DNA from: Prevotella melaninogenica
Lineage (GTDB): Bacteria; Bacteroidota; Bacteroidia; Bacteroidales; Bacteroidaceae
DNA length: 64,000 bases
Reading direction: 5' to 3'
NCBI RefSeq assembly: GCF_003609775.1
Contig: NZ_AP018049.1
Span: 248,001-312,000 of the forward strand
Of this stretch, positions 44,254 to 53,964 are shown piece by piece. The notes under the pieces were generated by a model that was not told the origin of the DNA, made no database searches, and was given only the letters and a program-made list of their open reading frames with translations. How positions within the stretch are numbered: position 1 is the first letter of the stretch; each line of letters opens with the position of its first letter. Both the position numbers and the translations under genes were made by a program.

Positions 44254-45366
44254 TTATCCCTTTATGAGTTTGATAACCTCGTCAGCAATAATCTCAGCAG
44301 AGTTCTTCAATCCCATCTTCTTTACATTCTCACTAAGACTTGCCAACTTCTCATCATTCGTGATGGTATCGAGCGCAAGTTTTATTAAAGTGTCAGGTGC
44401 TTCAACATCCTTTACGCAGAGTGCAGCATCTTTATTAACCAATGCCATCGCATTCTTTGTCTGATGATCTTCTGCCACGTTCGGACTTGGAACCAAGATA
44501 ACAGGCTTTCCGATAAGCTGGAATTCACTGATAGAACTTGCACCAGCACGGCTGATAACAAGGTCTGCAACCTTATATGCAGCACCCATGTCACTGATAA
44601 AGTCCATTATCTTCAAGTTTGGAAGTTCTTTATCCTTCATCGAATCCAAAATCTGCTGATGATAGAACTTACCCGTTTGCCAGATGAATTGAACGTCTGA
44701 TTGCTCAATGAGGTCAAGGTGTTCAATGACAGATCGATTGATAGTTCTTGCTCCAAGGCTACCACCCACGAGGAGGATTGTCTTCTTGTTAGGGTCAAGA
44801 CCGAAGCTCTCACGTGACTCTTCAACAGAGAGTGGGGTAGAGAGTACGTTCTGACGAACAGGGTTACCAGTCATGATAATCTTATCAGCAGGGAAGAAAC
44901 GCTCCATACCTTCGTAAGCAACACAAATCTTCTTCACACGCTTTGACAATAGTTTGTTGGTAACTCCTGCATAAGAATTCTGCTCTTGGATAAGACATGG
45001 GATTCCCATCTTTGCACACTCATAGAGCGTTGCACCACTGGCATAACCACCAACACCCACAGCAACCTGTGGTTTGAAGTCTTTAATAATCTGGCGAGCC
45101 ATACGAAGACTCTTCCAAAGTTTGCAAAGTACTTCAAAGTTCTTTAGCTTATTAGCACGGTCAAAACCTTTGATAGGTAGGCCTTTTATCTCATAACCAG
45201 CAGCAGGAACACGTTGCATCTCCATACGTCCATCAGCACCCACAAAGAGAATCTTCGCCTCTGGGTGCTTCGCTTTGATAGCATTGGCAATTGAAACTGC
45301 AGGGAAGATATGTCCTCCTGTTCCGCCACCGCTGATGATAATTCTTAATTCCTCGTCCATTTGCAT
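44254..45366 (-). CDS. murG: UDP-GlcNAc--undecaprenyl-pyrophosphoryl-MurNAc-pentapeptide GlcNAc transferase
   Basis: Makes lipid II from lipid I at the inner face of the membrane. It has 370 residues. The N-terminal motif SGGGTGGHIFPA and the C-terminal ISRAGASSISEF and PSPNVAEDHQTKNA are diagnostic. Starts at 45366 (MQMDEEL) and 45360 (MDEEL) are equally possible; they differ by two residues. Confidence 0.96.
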   Translation of the reverse strand: MQMDEELRIIISGGGTGGHIFPAVSIANAIKAKHPEAKILFVGADGRMEMQRVPAAGYEIKGLPIKGFDRANKLKNFEVLCKLWKSLRMARQIIKDFKPQVAVGVGGYASGATLYECAKMGIPCLIQEQNSYAGVTNKLLSKRVKKICVAYEGMERFFPADKIIMTGNPVRQNVLSTPLSVEESRESFGLDPNKKTILLVGGSLGARTINRSVIEHLDLIEQSDVQFIWQTGKFYHQQILDSMKDKELPNLKIMDFISDMGAAYKVADLVISRAGASSISEFQLIGKPVILVPSPNVAEDHQTKNAMALVNKDAALCVKDVEAPDTLIKLALDTITNDEKLASLSENVKKMGLKNSAEIIADEVIKLIKG

Positions 45367-45445
45367 CTTCTTTATAACCTACAAAGGTAATCATTTTTTT
45401 TATCTTCTTTCAACTTTCAGCTTCCTTTTTAGGTATCTCTGTAAA

Positions 45446-46732
45446 TTAGGCTGTTACGTGTGAAAGTTTCTCAGAAGGTATCTTATCTTCTTTCTTTTTC
45501 TTTGCTGAACGGCTCACACTAAGTATTACGCCAATATAGACGCAATTAATAATAGTAGAGGTACCACCCTTACTGATAAGAGGAAGTGGCTGACCAGTAA
45601 CCGGAGCTAATCCAACAGCTACTAACATATTGAATAACGCCTGTGTAACCAAGAGGAAGGCGATACCCATAGCAAGAAGAGCTGGGAAAGAGTTTTCGCA
45701 TCTGTTAGCTATAATACCCGTTCTGAAAAGAAGGATAATATAAAGGAATGCCACAAATATAGCTCCACCAATGCCCATCTCTTCAATGATAATGGCATAG
45801 ATAAAGTCGGAGAAGGCTTGCGAAAGGAAATCTCGTTCGTTAGAGTTTCCCGGTCCTTTACCAACAACGTCGGATGAAGCGATGGCAATGTTAGCATGTG
45901 CCACCTGTGCATCTTTATCTAAGTCATAGTCTTTTGGAGCAACATATTCACTGTTAAAGAACTTCTTAATACGTGCCTTCCACGTGTCAGCACGGTGAAG
46001 CATTTTACCGAAGAACCCCGGTGATTCATCTTGCTGTACAGCAACAGTTTGTTCTGTAAGATTCTGCTTGGCAGAAACCTCTTCTTCAGCTTTCTTGTCA
46101 TCACCTACCAGCATGACCATAGATAGCATGAAAATTCCAAATAAAGCAATGACCCCTATCAAGCGTCCTAATTGTTTGAGGGGGACTCTTCCCACAAACA
46201 TCATCAGAATTACGGTCAAACCAATGAGCATTGCAGTAGAAAGGTTCTCACCAAGAATCAGTAATATAATACCACCAGATAGCCACATGATATATTTAAA
46301 GGCTTTTCGGTCCGCTCCATGTTCGGTCTGCATTGCGCTAAGTATCTGTGATATAGCTAACACCAACGCACCTTTAGCCAATTCGGAAGGTTGGAATTGT
46401 ATACCTGCAAAGCTAATCCATCGGCTTGCTCCATTCGTACTTTGCCCTGCTGCAAGTACCCATATAAGCATTATTATGGACATGACCAATACGATGGGGG
46501 TGACGAGTTTGAAGTAGCGACATTTGATATTTAATACAACCACCATCAAAGCAACTCCTACAAGGAGGATGCTACAATGGTAAATGATAGGGCTCCAGTA
46601 GTTTCCTCCTTTGTACGACAGTGAACTTGAGGCTGAATATACCTCAATGATACTGATGATACATAGGAAGAAGAAGACCATCCAAATAACCTTGTCTCCT
46701 TTAAATATGTTACTGAGAGATTTATTCTTCAT
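45446..46732 (-). CDS. ftsW: Lipid II polymerase FtsW
   Basis: SEDS-family septal peptidoglycan polymerase, 428 residues, with about ten transmembrane segments. The conserved ASRWISFAGIQFQPSELAKGALV loop and the C-terminal PLPLISKGGTS signature are present. A long non-conserved loop of about 75 residues (from GDDKKAEEEVS onward, basic and acidic) is inserted in the middle, longer than in enterobacterial FtsW. Downstream on the same strand is murG. Confidence 0.95.
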   Translation of the reverse strand: MKNKSLSNIFKGDKVIWMVFFFLCIISIIEVYSASSSLSYKGGNYWSPIIYHCSILLVGVALMVVVLNIKCRYFKLVTPIVLVMSIIMLIWVLAAGQSTNGASRWISFAGIQFQPSELAKGALVLAISQILSAMQTEHGADRKAFKYIMWLSGGIILLILGENLSTAMLIGLTVILMMFVGRVPLKQLGRLIGVIALFGIFMLSMVMLVGDDKKAEEEVSAKQNLTEQTVAVQQDESPGFFGKMLHRADTWKARIKKFFNSEYVAPKDYDLDKDAQVAHANIAIASSDVVGKGPGNSNERDFLSQAFSDFIYAIIIEEMGIGGAIFVAFLYIILLFRTGIIANRCENSFPALLAMGIAFLLVTQALFNMLVAVGLAPVTGQPLPLISKGGTSTIINCVYIGVILSVSRSAKKKKEDKIPSEKLSHVTA

Positions 46733-46753
46733 TGTTTTTTGTTCCTTATGGGA

Positions 46754-46843
46754 TTATTAGCCCAATTAGCCTTATTAGCCCAATTAGTCTTATTAGCCTA
46801 AGTCCAATTAGCCTAATTAGTCTTATTAGCCCAATAAGCCTTT
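46754..46843. repeat. ATTAGCCC tandem repeat, ftsW-murD gap
   Basis: TTATTAGCCCAATTAGCC is repeated with an 18-bp period, then degrades into TTATTAGCCTAAGTCC and similar units. It fills almost the whole 113-bp gap inside the division cluster. Related units stand at 6655-6702. Confidence 0.8.
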
Positions 46844-46845
46844 TC

Positions 46846-48177
46846 CTACAACGCTCTTACATAGCTCTTGAACTGTTCACCTCGGTCCTCCATATTCTTG
46901 AATAGGTCGAAGCTTGCACAGCATGGGCTTAGGAGAACTGTATCACCAGGCTTCGCTAACTCTGCACAAGCAGCAACACAATCCTTCATAGAGTGGGTGT
47001 CGCGAACAGGGATACCAAGGTCGTCGAAGTTATCATGAAGCTTTTTGTTGTCAGCACCGAGATAAACAATACCAGCACACTTCTGCTTTACTAAGTCCTT
47101 GATACTGCTGTAATCATTTCCTTTATCCTTTCCACCAATAATCAAGATAGTTGGTGTACGCATACTTTCAAGTGCATACCAGCAAGCGTCAACATTGGTA
47201 GCTTTTGAGTCGTTGATGTATTGTACACCAGCGACCTTGCATACCTTTTCCAATCTATGCTCAACACCTGGGAAGTCGCTGAGGCTCTTGCGAATATTTT
47301 CTTTCTTAATACCGCTGATATCAGAAGCAATACCTGCAGCTAAAGAGTTGTAAATGTTGTGACGTCCAGTAAGCGAAAGGTCTTCCTGCTCCATGTTGAA
47401 TGGCTCAGGTTGTTCAATCGTATATTGTCCTTCTTCAATGTAACCAATACTGCCATTCTCCTTTAATTCAGAGAAGGGATAGCATACAGCGTGTACATCA
47501 AACTTCTCAAGCTCTTTCTTGATGACAGGATCATCGTTCCAGTAGATGAAACTATCCTCCTTTGTCTGGTTCTGAATGATACGCATCTTAGCGTCTGCGT
47601 AGTTCTCAAACTTGAAATCATAGCGATCTAAGTGGTCAGGAGTGATGTTGAGAAGGATGGCAATGTTGGCACGAAAGTCATACATATTATCCAACTGGAA
47701 GCTGCTCAACTCAATGATATAATATTCATGTGGATCTTCTGCCACCTGCAGAGCAAGACTGTTACCAATGTTACCTGCCAAACCAGCATCGTAACCAGCA
47801 TCTTTGAAAATGTGATAGATGAGGCTTGTAGTGGTAGTCTTTCCGTTACTACCAGTGATACATATCATTTTAGAATTAGTATATCGACCAGCAAACTCAA
47901 TTTCGCTGATGATATGTGTTCCTTGTGCAATGAGCTTCTGAACCATTGGTGCTTCGTTAGGAATGCCAGGGCTTTTGATGATTTCATCAGCATTGAGAAT
48001 CTTCTCCTCTGTATGCTTACCCTCTTCCCATTCGATACCACGTTCATCGAGCATCTTCTTATACTTGTCCTTAATGGCTGACATGTCAGAAACAAAGACA
48101 TCGAAGCCTTCTTTCTTTGCCAGTACTGCTGCACCGGCACCACTCTCGCCGGCACCAAGTATTACAATTCTTTTCAT
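46846..48177 (-). CDS. murD: UDP-N-acetylmuramoylalanine--D-glutamate ligase
   Basis: Adds D-Glu to the wall precursor. It has 443 residues: N-terminal VILGAGESGAGAAVLA, ATP loop ITGSNGKTTTTSLI, NITPDHLDRYD, the C-terminal YINDSKATNVDACWYAL and the SPCCASFDLFKNMEDRG end motif. All three Mur domains are present. Confidence 0.97.
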   Translation of the reverse strand: MKRIVILGAGESGAGAAVLAKKEGFDVFVSDMSAIKDKYKKMLDERGIEWEEGKHTEEKILNADEIIKSPGIPNEAPMVQKLIAQGTHIISEIEFAGRYTNSKMICITGSNGKTTTTSLIYHIFKDAGYDAGLAGNIGNSLALQVAEDPHEYYIIELSSFQLDNMYDFRANIAILLNITPDHLDRYDFKFENYADAKMRIIQNQTKEDSFIYWNDDPVIKKELEKFDVHAVCYPFSELKENGSIGYIEEGQYTIEQPEPFNMEQEDLSLTGRHNIYNSLAAGIASDISGIKKENIRKSLSDFPGVEHRLEKVCKVAGVQYINDSKATNVDACWYALESMRTPTILIIGGKDKGNDYSSIKDLVKQKCAGIVYLGADNKKLHDNFDDLGIPVRDTHSMKDCVAACAELAKPGDTVLLSPCCASFDLFKNMEDRGEQFKSYVRAL

Positions 48178-48298
48178 ATATCTTTCCTTTCCTTACTCTT
48201 GCTTATGTAATGTTTTTGTTTGCTGGCTACTTACCTCTTTTCGAGTAAACGGTTACTCGCCTCTTGGGAAGTGGTCAGCTGTGTGGTGTTTTGTATGA

Positions 48299-48355
48299 GC
48301 ACCAATTGTGCGAACGCCCCGCACATATCGTGCTAACGCCTCGCACGCCTCGTGC
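48299..48355. repeat. 22-bp-period GCAC-dyad array, locus 3 (murD-mraY gap)
   Basis: Dyads begin at 48299 (GCACCAATTGTGC), 48321 (GCACATATCGTGC) and 48343 (GCACGCCTCGTGC), each 22 bp apart. The array stops directly at the mraY stop codon. Confidence 0.82.
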
Positions 48356-49627
48356 TTATCTTATCTTAAGTGTGATGATAGTCATTGCAGCGAGGATGAT
48401 AGTCACGATGATGAATCGTAAAGTAATCTTACTCTCGTGTACTGCACCATGTGGCTTTTTTAAGAGGTACTTACACTCAGGGTCAAGCTGACTGTCTTGT
48501 GTGCGGAAGTTGTCATGAATTGGTGTACGCTTAAAGATACGCTGTTTAACACCTTTACGCTTTCCTAACTTGTAGTACCAAACTTGTACGATAACACTTA
48601 AGCTCTCAACAAAGAATACGCCACAGAGAATAGGGAGCATCAACTCTTTGTGAATGATTATTGCACCTACTGCTATGATACCTCCGATGGTAAGACTTCC
48701 CGTGTCACCCATGAACACCTGTGCAGGATAAGCGTTGTACCAAAGGAAGCCTATCAGTGCTCCAATGAATGCCATGAAGAATACAACTAACTCTTCCGAG
48801 CCAGGTATGTACATAATGTTTAGATAGGCTGCGTATTGTATATGACTACTTACGTAAGCTAATATACCTAAGACGACACCTATGACGGCGGAGTTTCCGG
48901 CACACATACCGTCCATTCCGTCATTTAGGTTTGCACCATTAGAGACGGCTGTCACAACGAAGATAGTCATAAGGACAAATAGAATCCAACCACCTGCATT
49001 CTTGTATTCGCCTAAAAAGCCCATAATCTCAGAATAATCCAGATTATGTAGCTTGACAAATGGAATGGTTGTTTTCAACGTCTTTTCGGCTTTTGCCTCA
49101 TGTTTTATGACGATTTCTTTACCGTTCTGATTTGCTACCTCAAGGTTCATATTGGCTTTAACGTCAGGCGAAGCCCAAAGTACCAAACCAACGATAAGTC
49201 CGATGGTTATCTGTCCGATAATCTTATATTTACCCTTTAGTCCTTCTTTGTCGTGCTTGAATATCTTAATGAAATCATCCATTCCACCGAGGAAGCCCAA
49301 CCAAATGGTTGTGACAATCATCAGCAGAAGATAAATGTTACGTAATCTACCTAACAAGACAACTGGAATCAAGAGGGCAACAATAATGATGATACCACCC
49401 ATTGATGGTACACCAATCTTGTTGACACCAAATGGGTCAATCTCTGCGTCACGCTGAACCTCTGTAATCTGCTTCTTCTTGAGATACTTAATGAATCGTT
49501 CTCCGAACCATGCAGAGATAATCAAGGCTAATATCATTGCCAAGATCGAGCGGAAACTGATGTAGCCCCAGAGGTGGGAACCACTGATACCGAACTGGTC
49601 AAGCCAACGGAAGATATAGTATAACAT
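48356..49627 (-). CDS. mraY: Phospho-N-acetylmuramoyl-pentapeptide transferase
   Basis: Transfers phospho-MurNAc-pentapeptide to undecaprenyl phosphate to make lipid I. It has 423 residues, about 60 more than E. coli MraY. The excess is a hydrophilic loop (about 180-240, GKEIVIKHEAKAEKTLK) that is usual in Bacteroidetes. Conserved parts include PSMGGIIII, the acidic GGMDDFIK and NDGMDGMCAG motifs, and the late FFVESLSVIVQV and RTPIHDNFR. Confidence 0.96.
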   Translation of the reverse strand: MLYYIFRWLDQFGISGSHLWGYISFRSILAMILALIISAWFGERFIKYLKKKQITEVQRDAEIDPFGVNKIGVPSMGGIIIIVALLIPVVLLGRLRNIYLLLMIVTTIWLGFLGGMDDFIKIFKHDKEGLKGKYKIIGQITIGLIVGLVLWASPDVKANMNLEVANQNGKEIVIKHEAKAEKTLKTTIPFVKLHNLDYSEIMGFLGEYKNAGGWILFVLMTIFVVTAVSNGANLNDGMDGMCAGNSAVIGVVLGILAYVSSHIQYAAYLNIMYIPGSEELVVFFMAFIGALIGFLWYNAYPAQVFMGDTGSLTIGGIIAVGAIIIHKELMLPILCGVFFVESLSVIVQVWYYKLGKRKGVKQRIFKRTPIHDNFRTQDSQLDPECKYLLKKPHGAVHESKITLRFIIVTIILAAMTIITLKIR

Positions 49628-49686
49628 GATATTTCGTTTTTATTATGTTTTTATTATGGGGCGATAGAACTTCTATGTATATAGAG

Positions 49687-51144
49687 TTACTTGATACCAA
49701 AGATTTCACGAATAACCTCATGGTCATCGAAATGATGCTTCACACCATTTATCTCTTGGTAGTTCTCATGTCCCTTACCAGCTACAAGGATTACGTCACC
49801 CTTCTGTGCCATCATGGCTGCGGTGCGAATTGCTTCCTTACGATCAGTAATCGTGAGTACCTTCTTGCGCTGTGTTGTGTCAAGTCCTGCAAGCATATCG
49901 TCGATAATAGCTTGTGGTTCTTCGTCACGTGGGTTGTCACTTGTAAGGATAACTGTGTCGCTTTGTTTAACAGCTTCTTGTGCCATTAAAGGTCGCTTAC
50001 CCTTGTCACGATGCCCACCAGCTCCGCAGACAGTTATTACACGGCCGCCCTTGTTATCAAGTACGTCATGAATAGCACAGAGGACATTCTCTAAGGCGTC
50101 TGGTGTATGTGCGTAGTCAACAACAGCGGTAAAGCCTTCTGGTGACTGGATAGGCTCCAATCGTCCGTTTACACTCTTCAATGTGCTTAATGCAATCAGA
50201 ATGTCTTCAGGCTTCTTGCCTAACATCATTGCCGTGCCATAGACAGCAAGTAGGTTGCTAATATTAAACTTACCAATGAATTGTACGCCAACTTCTTTGC
50301 CGTCAATCTCAAGATACATACCCTCGAAGTGACATTCCAGAATCTTTGCACGGAAGTCGGCCATTCGCTTGATAGAATAGGTCTTGACTGTCGCTTTGGT
50401 GTTCTGAACCATTACCATACCATTCTTATCATCGGCATTGGTAATAGCAAAGGCATTCTTTGGCAGTCCGTCGAAGAACATCTTCTTAGCATTGCGATAG
50501 TTCTCGAAAGTCTTATGGTAATCAAGGTGATCACGTGTAAGATTGGTAAAGATACCACCAACAAACTCTAAACCACCGATACGGTGCTGCTGGATGGCAT
50601 GGCTTGAACATTCCATGAAAGCATATTCGCAGCCAGCTTCTACCATCTTAGCAAGAAGACGATTGAGTTCTATTGGGTCAGGAGTGGTATGACTTGCAGG
50701 TACTTCCTCATCGTTAATATAATTGCATACGGTAGAGAGTAAGCCTACCTTGTGTCCGAACTCACGGAACATTCTATATAATAAGGTGGCGATAGTTGTC
50801 TTACCGTTAGTTCCAGTTACACCAACCAATTTCTGTTTGCGTGATGGTTCTCCATAGAACATAGTGGCAACCTTGCCAGCCTCTTCCTCTGTTGAAGCTA
50901 CCTGAACGTATGTTACCTTTTCATCTAATACTTCAGGCATATCTTCAAGTAGGATTGCTACGGCTCCTAACTCAATAGCTTTACTAATGAATTTATGACC
51001 GTCTACCTGTGTTCCTTTCATTGCGATGAACAGATGGCCATCCTGTATCTTACGACTATCGATGTTTACATCTTTAATCTCAACGTCTATATTGCCTTGG
51101 TTGGCAATTACTTTGACGTTTTTGAGTAATTCGCTTAACTTCAT
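49687..51144 (-). CDS. murE: UDP-MurNAc-tripeptide synthetase (meso-diaminopimelate type)
   Basis: Adds the third amino acid of the wall peptide. It has 485 residues. ATP loop [32 protein letters not shown], and the substrate motif [13 protein letters not shown] is the meso-diaminopimelate form (lysine enzymes differ there), so the peptidoglycan is predicted to be of DAP type. It stands between ftsI and mraY. Confidence 0.96.
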   Translation of the reverse strand: MKLSELLKNVKVIANQGNIDVEIKDVNIDSRKIQDGHLFIAMKGTQVDGHKFISKAIELGAVAILLEDMPEVLDEKVTYVQVASTEEEAGKVATMFYGEPSRKQKLVGVTGTNGKTTIATLLYRMFREFGHKVGLLSTVCNYINDEEVPASHTTPDPIELNRLLAKMVEAGCEYAFMECSSHAIQQHRIGGLEFVGGIFTNLTRDHLDYHKTFENYRNAKKMFFDGLPKNAFAITNADDKNGMVMVQNTKATVKTYSIKRMADFRAKILECHFEGMYLEIDGKEVGVQFIGKFNISNLLAVYGTAMMLGKKPEDILIALSTLKSVNGRLEPIQSPEGFTAVVDYAHTPDALENVLCAIHDVLDNKGGRVITVCGAGGHRDKGKRPLMAQEAVKQSDTVILTSDNPRDEEPQAIIDDMLAGLDTTQRKKVLTITDRKEAIRTAAMMAQKGDVILVAGKGHENYQEINGVKHHFDDHEVIREIFGIK

Positions 51145-51210
51145 ATCTTTGTTCTATTCTTGTTCTTTATTATTGAAATCGGATAGGGGTTGTTCTTGTA
51201 AGATGAATGC

Positions 51211-53364
51211 TTATCCCATTTTGAGTTCGCATTTCATACCCCTCTTGACCTTTTCGCCTGGTGCAACACTTTGTTGAATAACGCGACCTCTACCCGTAAT
51301 GACTACCTTTATGCCGTGTTTCTCCATGAGATAGACGGCATCACGCGCTCCCATTCCATGAACGTTAGGGACGATGTCGGCTTTAGGTGCTTCTGCCTTT
51401 TGGAAGGTTAGAGCCTTTCCACTTGTTGTTGTGGTTCCCCAAACAGGACTACCGAATGGGTAGGCACCATTCCAACCGTTGGTAATATTGAACCCAAGAG
51501 CATTCAATACATAGTCTGTTGCAAGCAAGTTACCTGTCTTTGCGGTAGGAATTGCAAGGGATGAAGAATCACGTGCATCCGTTACGCTTAGCTTCAGACT
51601 CTGTGCCATGATGCCTTCTGCTATGTGATGGAACACAACTCCACTCATTCCTCCTCCCGATGCAGGGAGGCCTGTCTTCTGAATGCAAACAATACAGCTA
51701 TAACGAGGCTTGTCGGCAGGGAAGAAGCCTGCAAAACTGAGGAGGTAATTGATACCTCCACTCTTATAACCTAAGGCTCCCTTTGACATTTGAGCCGTAC
51801 CTGTCTTACCCGCAACAAGGAATTTGTCAGAGCCAGCCTTTTTACCCAAACCTTCTGAAACAACCTCTGTAAGAATACGTGTGATATCCTTTATGGTGCT
51901 TTCCTTTGCGATACGCTCTTTTAAAACCTTTGGTGGATTGTCATAGATGACCTCACCGTTCTTTACAATTTGCTTTACAAAGCGTGGTTGCATGAGCTTA
52001 CCACCATTGGCAATCGCGTTATAGAAGGCAAGTGTTGATATCGGTGGAATCTGTGTTTCGTATCCAATACTCATCCATGGAAGAGCTGTTGCGCTCCAAT
52101 TGTCATACTGTCCACGGCTGTTCTTGTGTGGCATACGGATTCTTGCAGGTGAATATCCAACGATTGGAATGTGGAAATCGGTTGCAAGTCCCAAGTCGTA
52201 AATACCCTGAACGAACTTCTCTGGATTCTTATGATAGTGTATATCAATGATACGACTGATACCAATATTTGAACTGTACTTCAATGTCCAAGGCAGTGTC
52301 AGCGTACCATATCCACCGCGTGTCCAGTTATGATCTTTCATGTCTCGGCCATACATATTCCATACACCACCTCCTGTCTGAACAGTGTACATGGTGTCAA
52401 CGAGCCCATCATCAAGGATAGTCATGAGCGAAGCAGTCTTAAATACGGAACCAGGTTCCAACAAGTCGCTTACTGCATGATTCTTAACCTCTCTATATTG
52501 ACCATCAGTACATTTGTCTAAGTTGACAATAGCCTTCACATCGCCAGTAGCAACCTCCATCACAACAGCAACACCTACGTTACCATTGATTTCTTTCAAC
52601 TCATCAATCAAGGCACGTTCAGCTAAGTCTTGCATACTGACGTCAATGGTTGTTATGATATCTGCACCATCAATAGGTGGGGTGTCTGTGATGTCAAGGA
52701 ACTTGTTACGAACCTTACGGCGGTGAATAATACCGTTTGTACCACGTAAGATAGAGTCGTATGAAAGCTCTAAGCCGCAGCGGGCAGTATCTTTTGCACC
52801 GAACATATCACCAATCGTGCGCTGAGCAAGTGAACCAAACGGACGACGACGTGCATTGAATTCATCCCAGTGGAAACCACTCTTATATTTAGAAAGGTGG
52901 AAAATAGGGAGCGACTGTATTTCTTTGAATGTGTTATAGTCAATACGTTCGTTCCATATAGTCCAGTGCTTACTTTCCTTATGGTATCCTTCCATGAGGT
53001 GCTGCTTGAAGTAGGCAGCAGATTTCTCAGGGAAGATGTTGTTCAATCCTTTGCTTATATAATTGATGCTATCAATGAAAGCTGTGTCGTTTCCTGATGC
53101 TTTGAGCGCATTAAAGTCCATATATACCTTGAACTCAGGTAAGGAACTTGCCATGAGTTGACCATTGCAGCTAAGGATGTTACCTCTGGTAGGTTTAACA
53201 GTAACGCTGTCTTTCTTCTGTGATGCAGCGACCTCCATCCAGTAGGCTTTTCCTGCAGTCATGGTGTAGATAGTTTTTCCAATGACAGCAACAGCGATAA
53301 GCGACATGATTATCGCTATAACGCTGTAACGAGGCATTATTTTGCTATTGTCAAACTTACTCAT
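51211..53364 (-). CDS. ftsI: Division transpeptidase (PBP3/FtsI) with C-terminal PASTA domain
   Basis: Septal peptidoglycan cross-linking enzyme. It has 717 residues: one N-terminal transmembrane helix (about 12-35), a dimerisation domain (KPTRGNILSCNG), then a penicillin-binding transpeptidase domain with SVFK (nucleophile S306), SSN (364-366) and KTGTAQ (520-525). The last 60 residues form one PASTA domain (VPNVHGMGARDAVYLMEKHG). PASTA is common in Bacteroidetes and Gram-positive division PBPs but absent from E. coli FtsI. It is 3 bp from the FtsL-like gene. Confidence 0.95.
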   Translation of the reverse strand: MSKFDNSKIMPRYSVIAIIMSLIAVAVIGKTIYTMTAGKAYWMEVAASQKKDSVTVKPTRGNILSCNGQLMASSLPEFKVYMDFNALKASGNDTAFIDSINYISKGLNNIFPEKSAAYFKQHLMEGYHKESKHWTIWNERIDYNTFKEIQSLPIFHLSKYKSGFHWDEFNARRRPFGSLAQRTIGDMFGAKDTARCGLELSYDSILRGTNGIIHRRKVRNKFLDITDTPPIDGADIITTIDVSMQDLAERALIDELKEINGNVGVAVVMEVATGDVKAIVNLDKCTDGQYREVKNHAVSDLLEPGSVFKTASLMTILDDGLVDTMYTVQTGGGVWNMYGRDMKDHNWTRGGYGTLTLPWTLKYSSNIGISRIIDIHYHKNPEKFVQGIYDLGLATDFHIPIVGYSPARIRMPHKNSRGQYDNWSATALPWMSIGYETQIPPISTLAFYNAIANGGKLMQPRFVKQIVKNGEVIYDNPPKVLKERIAKESTIKDITRILTEVVSEGLGKKAGSDKFLVAGKTGTAQMSKGALGYKSGGINYLLSFAGFFPADKPRYSCIVCIQKTGLPASGGGMSGVVFHHIAEGIMAQSLKLSVTDARDSSSLAIPTAKTGNLLATDYVLNALGFNITNGWNGAYPFGSPVWGTTTTSGKALTFQKAEAPKADIVPNVHGMGARDAVYLMEKHGIKVVITGRGRVIQQSVAPGEKVKRGMKCELKMG

Positions 53365-53367
53365 ATT

Positions 53368-53964
53368 CTATTTCTCGGGTATGTCTATAATATAAGGTGG
53401 ACGGTCAGACATCTTCAGTACACTGTCTTTTCTTGTTTTCAGTATTTCAAGTATATGACTCTCACGTGTCTTCTCGGTGAGTTGACTACTACTTGACAGC
53501 GCACGATATTTAGCGTCTTCCAGTTCGTTTTGTAGTTTATCAACCTCGATAAGGTACTTCTGCACACTGTATCGATTTGATATGTAGATGATGGTGAAGA
53601 TTACGATTGTAATAATCAACCAGATATTATTGCGAAAGAATCTTGCCGAGAGAATATCACCACCCAGAATCTTTCTTAGGGTGAAGTTTGATGATTGTGG
53701 TTGCTCGTCTTCGCGTGCTTGTTCCTCAATGGCAGCTTTGATTTTTCTTACTTCTGCCTCTTCTTCTTGTTTTCTCTTTTCTTCTTCTTCCGTCAGTGGC
53801 GTTGCAGCTTCATTGTCGACAGGTGGTTGTGGTATCTCTTTTACAGCCTCTGTCTTCATGAGTGGTTCTGTGACGTTTGTGCTTTCTTCTTTGAAAGCAG
53901 TCTGATTTTCTGTGAGAGGATGCTCCGTCAACAGTGGATTCTTCTTGTCGTTCTCGTCATTCAT
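53368..53964 (-). CDS. ftsL: FtsL-like divisome protein with acidic N-terminal extension
   Basis: 198 residues. An acidic, Glu/Pro/Thr-rich cytoplasmic part of about 105 residues (EEEEKRKQEEEAEVRK) precedes one transmembrane helix (IWLIITIVIFTIIYI) and a short coiled-coil periplasmic part (QKYLIEVDKLQNELEDAKYRAL). That TM-plus-coiled-coil unit and the position between rsmH and ftsI fit FtsL; the N-terminal extension is far longer than in enterobacteria. It overlaps the 3' end of rsmH by 8 bp, so translation is probably coupled. Confidence 0.85.
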   Translation of the reverse strand: MNDENDKKNPLLTEHPLTENQTAFKEESTNVTEPLMKTEAVKEIPQPPVDNEAATPLTEEEEKRKQEEEAEVRKIKAAIEEQAREDEQPQSSNFTLRKILGGDILSARFFRNNIWLIITIVIFTIIYISNRYSVQKYLIEVDKLQNELEDAKYRALSSSSQLTEKTRESHILEILKTRKDSVLKMSDRPPYIIDIPEK

